From: Pseudonocardia sp. MH-G8
GTDB lineage: Bacteria > Actinomycetota > Actinomycetes > Mycobacteriales > Pseudonocardiaceae
DNA length: 64,000 nt
Assembly (NCBI RefSeq): GCF_002262885.1
Contig: NZ_NKYF01000009.1
Location: forward strand, 237,041 to 301,040
Direction of reading: 5' to 3'
Below, piece by piece: positions 16,455-24,061 of the stretch. The translations under genes and the position numbers were made by a program. The first letter of the stretch is position 1. Every line of letters starts with the position of its first letter. The notes beneath the pieces were generated by a model, which was not told the origin of the DNA, did not search any database, and saw only the letters and a program-made list of their open reading frames with translations.

Positions 16455-17710
16455 GCGGCGGCCCTCCGCAGCGGGATGACGTTGTCGTGGTGGTGGTGGT
16501 GGTCGTCGTGGTGGTCCCCGTGGTCGTCGTGGGTGGTGCGGACGACCTCGCCGTCCTCCACGGCGACCTGGCGGGTGAGCCAGGCCTGCGTGCGGATGGT
16601 GAGCAGCGCCTGGATCTTGATCAGCGCCATGAACCAGGAGACGACGACGTAGGGGAGGATGAAGAAGAACGACGTGGGCCGGCGCCGGATGTGGGGCAGC
16701 AGCTTCGCCGAGCGGCTGATCTGCCACCACAGGAGCAGGACCCCGGCGAACATCCAGTTGCCGGTGGCCAGGGCGATGCCCATCACGATCGGTCCGACCA
16801 GCAGCGTGAAGCTCGAGACGCCCTTGTCGATCATGGTGTACGCCAGGAACGGGTGGCGCCACACCCACGGCTTGGACAGTGCGCGCAGGTCCGAGCGCCA
16901 GGTGTTGCGCGCCCAGCGCAGCCGCTGGCGGAAGAAGATCCGCCAGCGGTCCGGGAAGGTCGACCAGACCTCGGCGGTGCGCTGCATGTAGGTGAGGTAG
17001 CCGCGTTCCAGGATCAGCGTGGTGAGTCGCTTGTCGTCACCCGAGAGCGACCGGACACCCCAGAACGTCTCGTCCATGAAGTCGTCCTCGATCTCCAGCA
17101 GCAGTTCGCGCCGGTAGACCGCGGTGCGCCCGGACAGGCACGAGACAGCCTGGCCGAGCAGGCTCTGGCTGGCGTTCTCGTCGAAGTAGCGGTGGTCGAG
17201 GAACATGTCGGTGATGCGGGCGAGGAACCCCTTCGAGCCGTAGACCGACTGCCGGGTGCCGACGCCGCCGATGCGGGGGTCGGCGAACGGCTTGCTCACC
17301 TCGGCGGCCACGGTGGGAGCCCAGATCGTGTCCGAGTCCACCAGTGCGACCAGCTCGGTGCGGGCGGCGCGCCAGCCCTTGCGCAGCGCGTCGCGCTTGC
17401 CGGGCACGTCGGTGATGACGACGGTGACCGGGTAGCGCCGAGCGATCTCCAGGCAGGTCTTGTCGGAGGAGTCGATCACGAGGATGACTTCTTCGACGTT
17501 GTTGGCCAGCCAGGACTCGATCGCCGCCGCGAAGATCTCGGGGTCTTCCTGGTAGGTGGGGACCACGATGCTCATCGGCAGCCGGTAGTTGTTGACGATC
17601 GGCTTGTAGAGCACTGCGGGGACGCGGCGGATCAGCCATGCTCCCCAGCGGATCAGGCCGAGCACACCCAATGGTGTGCCCAGCACGTAGTAGTACAGCG
17701 GCAGGTTCAT
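16451..17710 (-). CDS. processive family 2 glycosyltransferase (polysaccharide synthase)
   Basis: A 419-residue membrane synthase of the hyaluronan/chitin/alginate (HasA, NodC, Alg8) type. One N-terminal helix precedes the GT2 domain: SIVVPTYQED, VIDSSD, the metal-binding DSD (residues 125-127), CLSGRTAVYR, the catalytic-base region GDDKRLT (224-226) and the processivity motif QRLRW (262-266). Four or so hydrophobic helices follow. The C-terminus carries an unusual His/Asp-rich tail (residues 394-409, with five consecutive His) encoded by a GTG/GTC trinucleotide run. It should polymerise and export sugar from a nucleotide donor supplied by the upstream dehydrogenase. ATGA overlaps on both sides. 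Confidence 0.85.
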   Translation of the reverse strand: MNLPLYYYVLGTPLGVLGLIRWGAWLIRRVPAVLYKPIVNNYRLPMSIVVPTYQEDPEIFAAAIESWLANNVEEVILVIDSSDKTCLEIARRYPVTVVITDVPGKRDALRKGWRAARTELVALVDSDTIWAPTVAAEVSKPFADPRIGGVGTRQSVYGSKGFLARITDMFLDHRYFDENASQSLLGQAVSCLSGRTAVYRRELLLEIEDDFMDETFWGVRSLSGDDKRLTTLILERGYLTYMQRTAEVWSTFPDRWRIFFRQRLRWARNTWRSDLRALSKPWVWRHPFLAYTMIDKGVSSFTLLVGPIVMGIALATGNWMFAGVLLLWWQISRSAKLLPHIRRRPTSFFFILPYVVVSWFMALIKIQALLTIRTQAWLTRQVAVEDGEVVRTTHDDHGDHHDDHHHHHDNVIPLRRAAA

Positions 17711-18702
17711 GCCGACTCGTGCTCCTGCGAGCGGTCGTCGACGGCGCCGGCTCCGCCGGCGGGGACGACGACGCGGGCCTCACCGGCGGGTCCGCGCAGC
17801 TGGTCGGCCGCGGCGTGGGCCGCTGCCTCCACCTCGTGGTTGACGATGGCGGCGAGGCGGTCGTTGGTTTCGACGACCGCGGTGAGCAGGGGCATGTCGA
17901 CGTCGATGGTGTCGGCGAAGCCGAGGAAGCCCTGGGTGTCCTTGGGCAGGCAGACCCCGCCGTAGGGGGCGCCGCCGCGGATGCCGTACTCGGGGTTGAT
18001 GGAGCCTTCGGCGGAGCGGGCGACGGTGGCGGCGATGGGGTCGAGGTCCACGCCCATCTTCTGGGCGACGAGCCACATCTCGTTCCAGAAGCTGATCTTG
18101 GTGGCGTTGAAGATGTTGTGCGCGGCCTTGATGAACTCGGCCTGGGCCGGGTCGTCGAAGGTGCGCAGCTCGCCGCCGAAGGGGGAGAGCAGGTCGCGCA
18201 GGCGCTCGACGGTCTGGGGGTCGCGGCCGGCGATCACGGTCATCCACGGGTGCGCGAAGTCCTCGGCGGCGGAGACGGCGCGGAGGAACTCGGGGTTGGA
18301 TGCGAGGCCGAAGCCTTCGTTCGCGGTCATGCCGGAGTGGCGCTCGAGGGTGTTCTTGACCAGGCCCTCGGTGGTGCCCGGGGGCACGGTGGAGCGCACG
18401 ACGACGGTGTGGCGGGTGGCGGAGCCGGCGAGTGCCTTGCCCACTGCGGTGGTGCCGGCCTCGAACGCGGACAGGTCGTAGCGGTGCCCGTCGTTCGGGG
18501 TGGGCAGGGTGAGGAACAGCAGCGACTCCGGTTCACCGGACAGGTCGATCTTGCTGCGGACGTCGAACCCGCGGGCGGCGAGCTCGGCGATGCGGGCGGG
18601 GGCGACGTCGATGAACGTCACCTCGTGCCCGGCCTTCAGGAACCCCTCACCGGTTGCCGCACCGACGACACCGGAACCGATGATGAAAATCCTGGTCTTC
18701 AC
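17707..18702 (-). CDS. UDP-glucose/GDP-mannose 6-dehydrogenase family protein lacking the C-terminal domain
   Basis: A 331-residue NAD-dependent nucleotide-sugar dehydrogenase: Rossmann motif IIGSGVVGAATGEGFLKAGH, FLTLPTPNDG, VVRSTVPPGT, SNPEFLR, the helical linker domain with FIKAAHNIFNATKISFWNE, and the catalytic Cys in YGGVCLPKD (Cys251). The family normally continues with a UDP/GDP-binding domain of about 100 residues; here the protein ends about 80 residues after the Cys with an Ala/Gly-rich tail, and the stop is fused to the next start by ATGA, so this is not a recent truncation. GTG 18702 follows AGAGGGGG by 7 bases. It should make a UDP- or GDP-uronic acid, the donor for the glycosyltransferase. 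Confidence 0.82.
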   Translation of the reverse strand: MKTRIFIIGSGVVGAATGEGFLKAGHEVTFIDVAPARIAELAARGFDVRSKIDLSGEPESLLFLTLPTPNDGHRYDLSAFEAGTTAVGKALAGSATRHTVVVRSTVPPGTTEGLVKNTLERHSGMTANEGFGLASNPEFLRAVSAAEDFAHPWMTVIAGRDPQTVERLRDLLSPFGGELRTFDDPAQAEFIKAAHNIFNATKISFWNEMWLVAQKMGVDLDPIAATVARSAEGSINPEYGIRGGAPYGGVCLPKDTQGFLGFADTIDVDMPLLTAVVETNDRLAAIVNHEVEAAAHAAADQLRGPAGEARVVVPAGGAGAVDDRSQEHESA

Positions 18703-19340
18703 GAACGTTCCCCCTCTTGACGATTGATCCGATTCCCGGCAAGCTCCGACTCGGATCCCGGCAGGCACGGTGGATCGCCACCGCACCAGGTATTGCGGGT
18801 GGACGGACTCCGTCGTCCGTCAACAGGGGTCTCCTTGTCGGTGTCGACCCTGGCCGGCCGCGCAGGGCACCCACTGGGCGAGGTGCTCGTTTCGCGTTCG
18901 TGCAGGTCAGGTCGATCGTCGATGCGGCCGGAGACAGCTCCCGGGGAAGTCGTCCGGTGTAGCGCCCCCGCCGGACGGGCCCCCCGTCACCGGGAGTCGA
19001 GATCGGTCGAATCAGTACCGCGGGCCGACTGTTCGCCGGTGAAACCCCACAGCAGAAACACTATCTCAACGCTCCCTGAGATCGTCTCAGATTCCGGTCA
19101 CGCTGCGTCGATCGGGGGTCACCGGTCGCCACTTCGGGCGTCTTCGCGTTGATGCCGTATTATTCCCAGGGCTGTGAAGAGCGCATATGTCGAAGGGTCC
19201 GTGCGCTGCTGTGGCCGGGGTCTCGCATTCGCCTGTGACCCGAGCCACTGATCCGTCCCAGCGGGCGCGGGAACGACCAGCGCACCCGAGGAGCCCTGCG
19301 GGAGCGCTTCCCCCGGCCCGGCAGCGGGAACGCCACCACC
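18703..19340 (-). other. long leader/promoter region of the polysaccharide operon
   Basis: About 640 bases with no credible gene separate the polysaccharide operon from the next plus-strand gene. The part 19020-19190 is visibly less GC-rich than its surroundings, as expected for promoters. Features seen: hairpin GACGGAC-N6-GTCCGTC (18802-18821) close to the dehydrogenase start, and perfect inverted repeat CTGAGA-TCG-TCTCAG (19076-19090). The length leaves room for a structured mRNA leader, but I could not match any known riboswitch consensus. Confidence 0.5.
19076..19090 (-). promoter_or_regulatory. inverted repeat CTGAGA-TCG-TCTCAG, candidate operator
   Basis: Perfect 6-bp arms around a 3-base centre, located in the AT-richer part of the intergenic region upstream of the polysaccharide operon. 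Probably a binding site for an unidentified regulator; no regulator gene is adjacent. Confidence 0.35.
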
Positions 19341-20015
19341 ATGCCGCGACAGCTCGTCTCCGCCACGTTCGCCGCGATCGCGCGGCGGCGTGCCGCTCGT
19401 GCCTTCCACCCACGTGGGGAGCTCTTCGACGCGAACATCGAGCTCGCCGACCGTGCGTCCGCCGTCGCCACCGCGCTCGGCGGCACCGGGGAGCGCCGCG
19501 CGCTCGTGCGGCTGTCCAAGGGGGCGGGTACCCCCGGCAGGCTTCCGGACCTGCTCGGCGTCGCCGTCCGCGTCGAGCTGGGCGGCCACGTGCTCGACGT
19601 GCTGTTCACCAGCGGCCGTCGGCTGCTCGGCCCGTCCACCGGCTGGGGCAGGCGGCCGTACACGACGCTGCTGCCCTACGCCGCTGCCGGCAACCGGGTG
19701 GTGCTCGGGCTCGAGCCGGAGGAGCCGCAGCGGTCCGGAGGTGCCGATCCGGACGCCGTGCGGGGGGCGCTGCCGCTGGCGTTCACCCTCACCGAGCACC
19801 GGCGCGGCCGCCCACCGAGCCCGATCGGCCGGCTCGTGCTGGAGTCGGTGCACCGCGGCGACCCCGTCGCGTTCGATCCCACCCGCAACACCCACCCGGA
19901 CCTGCAGCCCGCGCCGCCACTGCGGCGGCTGCGCGCCTGGGCGTACGCCGGCTCCCGACGGGGCCGCGGCGCGCAGGCGCAGGCGCTGCACCGCGCGCCG
20001 GGCCGGGACGGGTGA
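19341..20015 (+). CDS. catalase-fold-like conserved actinobacterial protein
   Basis: A 224-residue cytosolic protein found in many actinobacteria, often labelled phosphodiesterase without support. The pattern FHPRGELFDA, then RRALVRLSKGAGTPGRLPDLLGVAVRVE, resembles the core of heme catalases (R-x-S ... G ... PD ... G-x-A-V-R), and a later TLLPYAAAGNRVVLGLEP block is shared by this family. It is much shorter than a true catalase and no proximal heme Tyr can be pointed to with confidence. ATG 19341 is assumed; the upstream frame is open to 19187 with no similarity. Function unknown. Confidence 0.6.
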   Translation: MPRQLVSATFAAIARRRAARAFHPRGELFDANIELADRASAVATALGGTGERRALVRLSKGAGTPGRLPDLLGVAVRVELGGHVLDVLFTSGRRLLGPSTGWGRRPYTTLLPYAAAGNRVVLGLEPEEPQRSGGADPDAVRGALPLAFTLTEHRRGRPPSPIGRLVLESVHRGDPVAFDPTRNTHPDLQPAPPLRRLRAWAYAGSRRGRGAQAQALHRAPGRDG

Positions 20016-20062
20016 GCGCGCGTGCCGTGGCCCCGGCGGCGGCACGTATCCTCGGACCCGAC

Positions 20063-20152
20063 CCACGGGAGCTCCGCGTTCCGGAGCTGAGAGGGCGGCA
20101 GGACCGGCCGCCGACCGTTCGCACCTGACCCGGTTAGTACCGGCGTAGGGAG
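20063..20152 (+). ncRNA. TPP riboswitch (THI element)
   Basis: The aptamer core is recognisable: CGGGAGCTCCG...CGGAGCTGAGAGGG in the first arm and GCACCTGACCCGGTTAGTAC followed by CGGCGTAGGGA in the second, matching CUGAGA ... ACCUGAUCYGG.UAAU.CCRGCGUAGGGA. It ends in the GGGAGG ribosome site of the binding-protein gene, 8 bases before its GTG, so ligand binding could directly mask translation initiation. It senses thiamin pyrophosphate and should repress uptake of the thiamin precursor. Confidence 0.93.
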
Positions 20153-20159
20153 GAACTCG

Positions 20160-21200
20160 GTGGCACCCGTACGCGCATCCCGGATCCTGGCCGCTCTCGG
20201 GGCGGTGGTGGCGCTCCTGCTCACCGGCTGCGGCGCAGGCCAGGGCGGCTCCGGCGGGGGCGAGACGATCCGCATCGCCCTGGACTGGACGCCCAACACG
20301 AACCACACGGGCCTCTACGTGGCCCAGCAGCAGGGCTGGTTCCGCGAAGCGGGGCTGGACGTGCAGTTCCTGCCCTACAACAACACCTCGCCGGACACCC
20401 TCGTGTCCTCCGGCGCCGCCGAGTTCGGCATCAGCTTCCAGGACTCGTTCACGTTCTCGAAGGCGGCGGGCGCCGACATCACCTCCGTGATGGCGGTGCT
20501 GCAGCACTGGGCCACGCAGATCGCGGTGCGGGCCGACCGGGCCGACATCACCTCCCCGCGCGACCTCGACGGCATGACCTACGGCGGGTTCGGCACCGCC
20601 TACGAGGAGCCGAAGATGCGCGCCGTGATCCAGGACGCGGGCGGAACGGGCACCTTCGACACGGTGGTGCTCGGCACCGCGGCCTACGAGGCGCTGTACG
20701 CGGGCGAGGTCGACTTCACCGAGCCGTTCATCGCGTGGGAGGGCATCGAGGCGGAGCTGCGCGGGCAGCCGTTGAAGACCTTCTCCTACGCCGACTACGG
20801 ATTCCCGGACGCCTACAACGTCCTGCTGATCGCCAACACCCCCTGGATGCAGGCCAACCCGGAGGTCGCGAGCCGGTTCGTGCAGGCCGCCCAGCGCGGC
20901 TACCAGCTCGCCGCCGACGACCCCGCGCAGGGCGCCCAGCTGCTCATGGACGCCAACCCCGGCGCGTTCTCCGAGCCCGAGCTCGTCCACCGCAGCCAGG
21001 AGATGCTCGCCGCGGAGTACCTGCGCGACGAGCGCGGCGTCGTCGGCACGCAGACCGTGGACATGTGGTCGGGCTACTCCGGCTGGGTGTTCGACTCCGG
21101 CGTGCTGACCGGGCCGGACGGGGCGCCGCTCGCGCAGCGGCCGGACTTCTCGACGTGGTTCACCAACGACCACCTCGCCGGCGCCGGGGCGGCGTCCTGA
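20160..21200 (+). CDS. thiY: thiamin-pyrimidine precursor ABC transporter substrate-binding lipoprotein
   Basis: A 346-residue lipoprotein with signal peptide and lipobox LLTGC (Cys23 by count near residue 23), followed by an NMT1/THI5-like domain: IALDWTPNTNHTGLYVAQQQGWF is the family opening (shown here in part), then SPDTLVSSGAAEFGISFQDS and the aromatic GFPDAYNVLL region. ThiY proteins bind formylaminopyrimidine (FAMP/HMP precursor). GTG 20160 directly follows the TPP riboswitch, which together with the permease and ATPase downstream makes the assignment strong. Confidence 0.9.
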   Translation: MAPVRASRILAALGAVVALLLTGCGAGQGGSGGGETIRIALDWTPNTNHTGLYVAQQQGWFREAGLDVQFLPYNNTSPDTLVSSGAAEFGISFQDSFTFSKAAGADITSVMAVLQHWATQIAVRADRADITSPRDLDGMTYGGFGTAYEEPKMRAVIQDAGGTGTFDTVVLGTAAYEALYAGEVDFTEPFIAWEGIEAELRGQPLKTFSYADYGFPDAYNVLLIANTPWMQANPEVASRFVQAAQRGYQLAADDPAQGAQLLMDANPGAFSEPELVHRSQEMLAAEYLRDERGVVGTQTVDMWSGYSGWVFDSGVLTGPDGAPLAQRPDFSTWFTNDHLAGAGAAS

Positions 21201-21214
21201 ACGCCGGGACCGAC

Positions 21215-22057
21215 GTGGTCCGCGGCACGCGTGCTCCGAGGGCGCGCCTCGCGCCTGCCCGGACCTCGACCCGCGGGGGAGGGGGCCGCGACCCGCGGGT
21301 GTGGGGGCGGGTACTGCCGCCGCTGGTGCTCGTGACGCTCGGCCTCCTCGGCTGGCAGTGGTACGTGACGGCGGCGGGCGTGCGCCCGCAGGTGCTGCCC
21401 TCGCCGCTGCGCGTCCTGGAGCAGGGTTGGGCCTACCGCGAGCAGATCTGGGCGAACACGGTGCCGACGCTGCAGGTCACCGCGGTCGGCTTCGGTGTCT
21501 CGCTGGCACTGGGCTGGACGCTCGCGATCGCCGTGGACTTCTCGCCGTGGCTGCGCCGCGCGCTCACCCCGCTCCTCGTCGCCTCGCAGACGCTGCCGAT
21601 CATCGCGATCGCCCCGCTACTGATCATCTGGTTCGGCTTCGGCCTGCTGCCGAAGGTCGTGGTGATCGCGCTGGTGACGTTCTTCCCGATCGCGGTGGGC
21701 CTGATCGAGGGCTTCGCCGCCACCGACCGCCAGGCCACCGACCTGCTGCGCAGCATGGGCGCCTCCCGCTGGGAACAGTTCCGCTACGTGCGCCTGCCGG
21801 GTGCGCTGCCGCAGTTCTTCACCGCGCTGCGCATCGGCATCACCTACGCCGTCACGGGGGCGATCTTCGCCGAGTACGTCGGCGCGACGGCCGGGCTCGG
21901 GATCTTCATGAGCCTGCAGAAGAACTCCTTCCGCACCGACCTCGTACTCGCCGCCGTGCTGGTCACCGCATTGCTGTCGGTGACGCTGTTCCTGCTGACC
22001 TACGCCGTGCAGCGGCTCGTGATCCCCTGGTACCGGGCGGAGCGCGCCGATGGGTAG
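21215..22057 (+). CDS. thiX: thiamin-pyrimidine precursor ABC transporter permease
   Basis: A membrane permease (280 residues from GTG 21215; 252 from GTG 21299) of the SsuC/ThiX class with about six helices and the conserved cytoplasmic loop EGFAATDRQATDLLRSMGA...FRYVRLPGALP. The first membrane segment begins right after residue 30, so the shorter start is also possible; the Arg-rich sequence between the two starts contains a copy of the CGCGACYCGCGGG repeat seen near 6583. The ATPase gene starts 8 bases before its stop. Confidence 0.88.
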   Translation: MVRGTRAPRARLAPARTSTRGGGGRDPRVWGRVLPPLVLVTLGLLGWQWYVTAAGVRPQVLPSPLRVLEQGWAYREQIWANTVPTLQVTAVGFGVSLALGWTLAIAVDFSPWLRRALTPLLVASQTLPIIAIAPLLIIWFGFGLLPKVVVIALVTFFPIAVGLIEGFAATDRQATDLLRSMGASRWEQFRYVRLPGALPQFFTALRIGITYAVTGAIFAEYVGATAGLGIFMSLQKNSFRTDLVLAAVLVTALLSVTLFLLTYAVQRLVIPWYRAERADG

Positions 22058-22916
22058 GAGCGGGATGCACGAGAGCAAGCTGCAGCTCGACGACCTGCAC
22101 AAGGCCTTCCCCGGCCCGCTCCCGGTGCTCGACGGCGTGGCGTTCGACGTGGCGCCGGGGGAGTTCGTCTCGGTGATCGGGCCGAGCGGGTGCGGGAAGT
22201 CCACGTTGTTCAACGTGATCGCCGGCCTGGAGCGGCCGGACGCGGGCCGGGTGGTGGTCGACGGGGAGGACGCCACCGGCCGCGTCGACCCCTTCGCCTA
22301 CATGCCCCAGCGCGACCTGCTGTTCCCGTGGCGCACCGTCCTGGACAACACGACGCTCGGCCTGGAGGTGGCCGGGATGTCGCGCCGTGACGCCCGGAGC
22401 CGGGCCCGTGCGCTGTTCGCCCCGTTCGGTCTCGCCGGGTTCGAGTCGTCCCGGCCGCACGAGCTGTCGGGCGGCATGCGGCAGCGGGCCGCCCTGCTGC
22501 GCACCGTCGTGCAGGATCGGGCCGTGCTGCTGCTGGACGAGCCGTTCGGCGCCTTGGACTCGCTCACCCGCACCGACATGCAGACCTGGCTCGAGGAGGT
22601 GCGTGCCCGGTTCGGGTGGACCGTCCTGCTGATCACCCACGACATCCGCGAGGCCGTCTTCCTCTCCGACCGGGTCCTGGTGCTGGGCCCGCGCCCGACC
22701 CGGGTGCGCCGGGAGGTGGCGGTGGACCTGCCTCGTCCCCGCGGCGTCGAGCTGATCACCTCGGTGCGTTTCGCGGAACTGGAGGCCGCATTGCTCGCCG
22801 CATTGCGCGGCGAATCCGAGTCGATTTCTACGGGGTCCGTGGACGCGCCGCGAGAACGTGGTTCCGCGGATCAGGCGGAAAGCGGCTCGGCAACTGAGGA
22901 ACGGGACGACCGGTAG
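22050..22916 (+). CDS. thiZ: thiamin-pyrimidine precursor ABC transporter ATP-binding protein
   Basis: A 288-residue ATPase of the nitrate/sulfonate/taurine class: Walker A GPSGCGKSTL, Q-loop YMPQRDLLFPWRTVLDN, signature LSGGMRQRAALLR, Walker B VLLLDEPFGALD and H-loop ITHDIREAVFLSDRV. It energises uptake of the pyrimidine captured by the ThiY protein. It overlaps the permease gene by 8 bases (alternative ATG at 22065). The last 35 residues are a polar Ser/Glu-rich tail that overlaps the convergent TPR gene by 46 bases. Confidence 0.9.
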   Translation: MGRSGMHESKLQLDDLHKAFPGPLPVLDGVAFDVAPGEFVSVIGPSGCGKSTLFNVIAGLERPDAGRVVVDGEDATGRVDPFAYMPQRDLLFPWRTVLDNTTLGLEVAGMSRRDARSRARALFAPFGLAGFESSRPHELSGGMRQRAALLRTVVQDRAVLLLDEPFGALDSLTRTDMQTWLEEVRARFGWTVLLITHDIREAVFLSDRVLVLGPRPTRVRREVAVDLPRPRGVELITSVRFAELEAALLAALRGESESISTGSVDAPRERGSADQAESGSATEERDDR

Positions 22917-23671
22917 GCATCCGCCATGTCCTCGCGCAGCGCGACGGTCTCCGGGTGCTCGTGCCCGAGCAGCGCGGCCGCATCGTCGGTGGCCCGCTGG
23001 AACGCCGCGACGGCCTCCGCCGTGCGCCCGAGGGACGCGAGGCATCCGGCCGCGTTGGCGCGCAGCGCGATGGTGTGCTCGTGCTGCGCGCCCAGTGCCC
23101 GTTCCGCGTCGTGCAGGGCCGCGCCCAGCAGGGTGAGGGCCGACTCGACATCCCCCGCCGCAGCGCGGGCGAGCGCCATCCCCATCCGCGAGACGAGGGT
23201 GTCGGGGTGCGTCGGACCGAGCACGCGGCGACGCTCGGCGGTGACCCGCCCGGACAGCGACAGGGCCTCGTCGACGTCGTCGACCAGGCGGTACGCCGTA
23301 GCCAACGCATCGGCGGCGGTGAGCGTGCGCGGGTCGTCCTCGCCGAGCACCCGCACGCGGTCCGACAGGTTGGCGATCATCAGCTCCAGCCCGCGCCGCC
23401 ACTGGCCCGCGCTCACGCAGGTCGCGCCGAGGTTGCCGGCCACCGTCAACGTGGCCGGGTGGTCGGGCCCGAGCGTGCCGATGCAGCCCGCGAGCGCGTC
23501 CTCGAAGTGGCGGACGGCCTCGGCGGGACGCCCCGCGGCGCAGTGGGACGCACCGGCGGCGTTGTCCTCGGCGAGCGCGGCGACGTCCTCGCGACGCGGC
23601 GCGACCACACCGCGGGCGCGGGTCTCGCGCGACCACCACACCACCGTCATCACCTCCGTCGAAATCGCCAT
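22871..23671 (-). CDS. tetratricopeptide-repeat protein
   Basis: About 266 residues composed mainly of kinesin-light-chain-type TPR units of roughly 42 residues, each with a signature such as LGPDHPATLTVAGNLG, LGEDDPRTLTAADALA, LGPTHPDTLVSRMGMA, LGAQHEHTIALRANAA and LGHEHPETVALREDMA: five consecutive units. Such repeats mediate protein contacts and in actinobacteria are usually the tail of STAND or SARP regulators; here they stand alone without an NTPase domain. The frame is open to 23758; ATG 23671 or 23650 are better starts. Converges on and overlaps the thiZ gene. Confidence 0.7.
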   Translation of the reverse strand: MAISTEVMTVVWWSRETRARGVVAPRREDVAALAEDNAAGASHCAAGRPAEAVRHFEDALAGCIGTLGPDHPATLTVAGNLGATCVSAGQWRRGLELMIANLSDRVRVLGEDDPRTLTAADALATAYRLVDDVDEALSLSGRVTAERRRVLGPTHPDTLVSRMGMALARAAAGDVESALTLLGAALHDAERALGAQHEHTIALRANAAGCLASLGRTAEAVAAFQRATDDAAALLGHEHPETVALREDMADAYRSSRSSVAEPLSA

Positions 23672-23811
23672 CGACGCTACGTGAGCCCCGTCGAGCACGT
23701 CGATCTCGATCACGGCGGCAACGGCGCTTTGTGACGCAGATCCGCGCGCATTTCCCATTCGATCCGGAAATTGTCACGGCCGGTGCGTGGACGATGACAA
23801 GCGGTGGTCCG

Positions 23812-23817
23812 TACGAT
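23812..23817 (+). promoter_or_regulatory. -10 hexamer TACGAT of a leaderless transcript
   Basis: TACGAT lies 7 bases before the GTG at 23825; no ribosome site is present. It supports that GTG over the upstream ATG at 23816, which overlaps the hexamer. Confidence 0.4.
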
Positions 23818-23824
23818 GCGCAAC

Positions 23825-24061
23825 GTGCGTGTGACCCGCAGCGCCCGCAAGCACGGCATCGCGGCCGAGGACATCAGCCGGGTGCTGACCGCGCCGCTGC
23901 GCACCGTGGTGCAGGGTGGCGAGCGCGGCACGGTCGAGCTGCACATCGGGCTCACGCCGGAACGCGACCTGCTCGAGGTCGTGGTCGCACCCGGCAACCC
24001 GGTGATCGTCCTGCACGCGATGCGGCTGAGCCCGTCGAACTACCGCTACCTCACCGGTTAG
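23825..24061 (+). CDS. small BrnT/DUF4258-like protein, possible orphan toxin
   Basis: A 78-residue protein beginning VRVTRSARKHGIAAEDI and ending HAMRLSPSNYRYLTG. The layout (N-terminal R-x-x-x-S/A-x-x-H-G-I, central beta strands with LLEVVVAPGNPVIVLHAM, C-terminal Y) resembles BrnT/DUF4258-type ribonuclease toxins, which normally precede or follow an antitoxin gene; none is adjacent here. Longer starts at 23804 and 23816 exist. Its 3' end overlaps the convergent LacI gene by 11 bases. The family assignment is tentative. Confidence 0.5.
   Translation: MRVTRSARKHGIAAEDISRVLTAPLRTVVQGGERGTVELHIGLTPERDLLEVVVAPGNPVIVLHAMRLSPSNYRYLTG

Noticed and set aside
18703..19340. A c-di-AMP or c-di-GMP riboswitch controlling the polysaccharide operon.
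   Set aside because: The leader is long enough, but I could not match the conserved boxes of ydaO, GEMM-I or GEMM-II on the minus strand.
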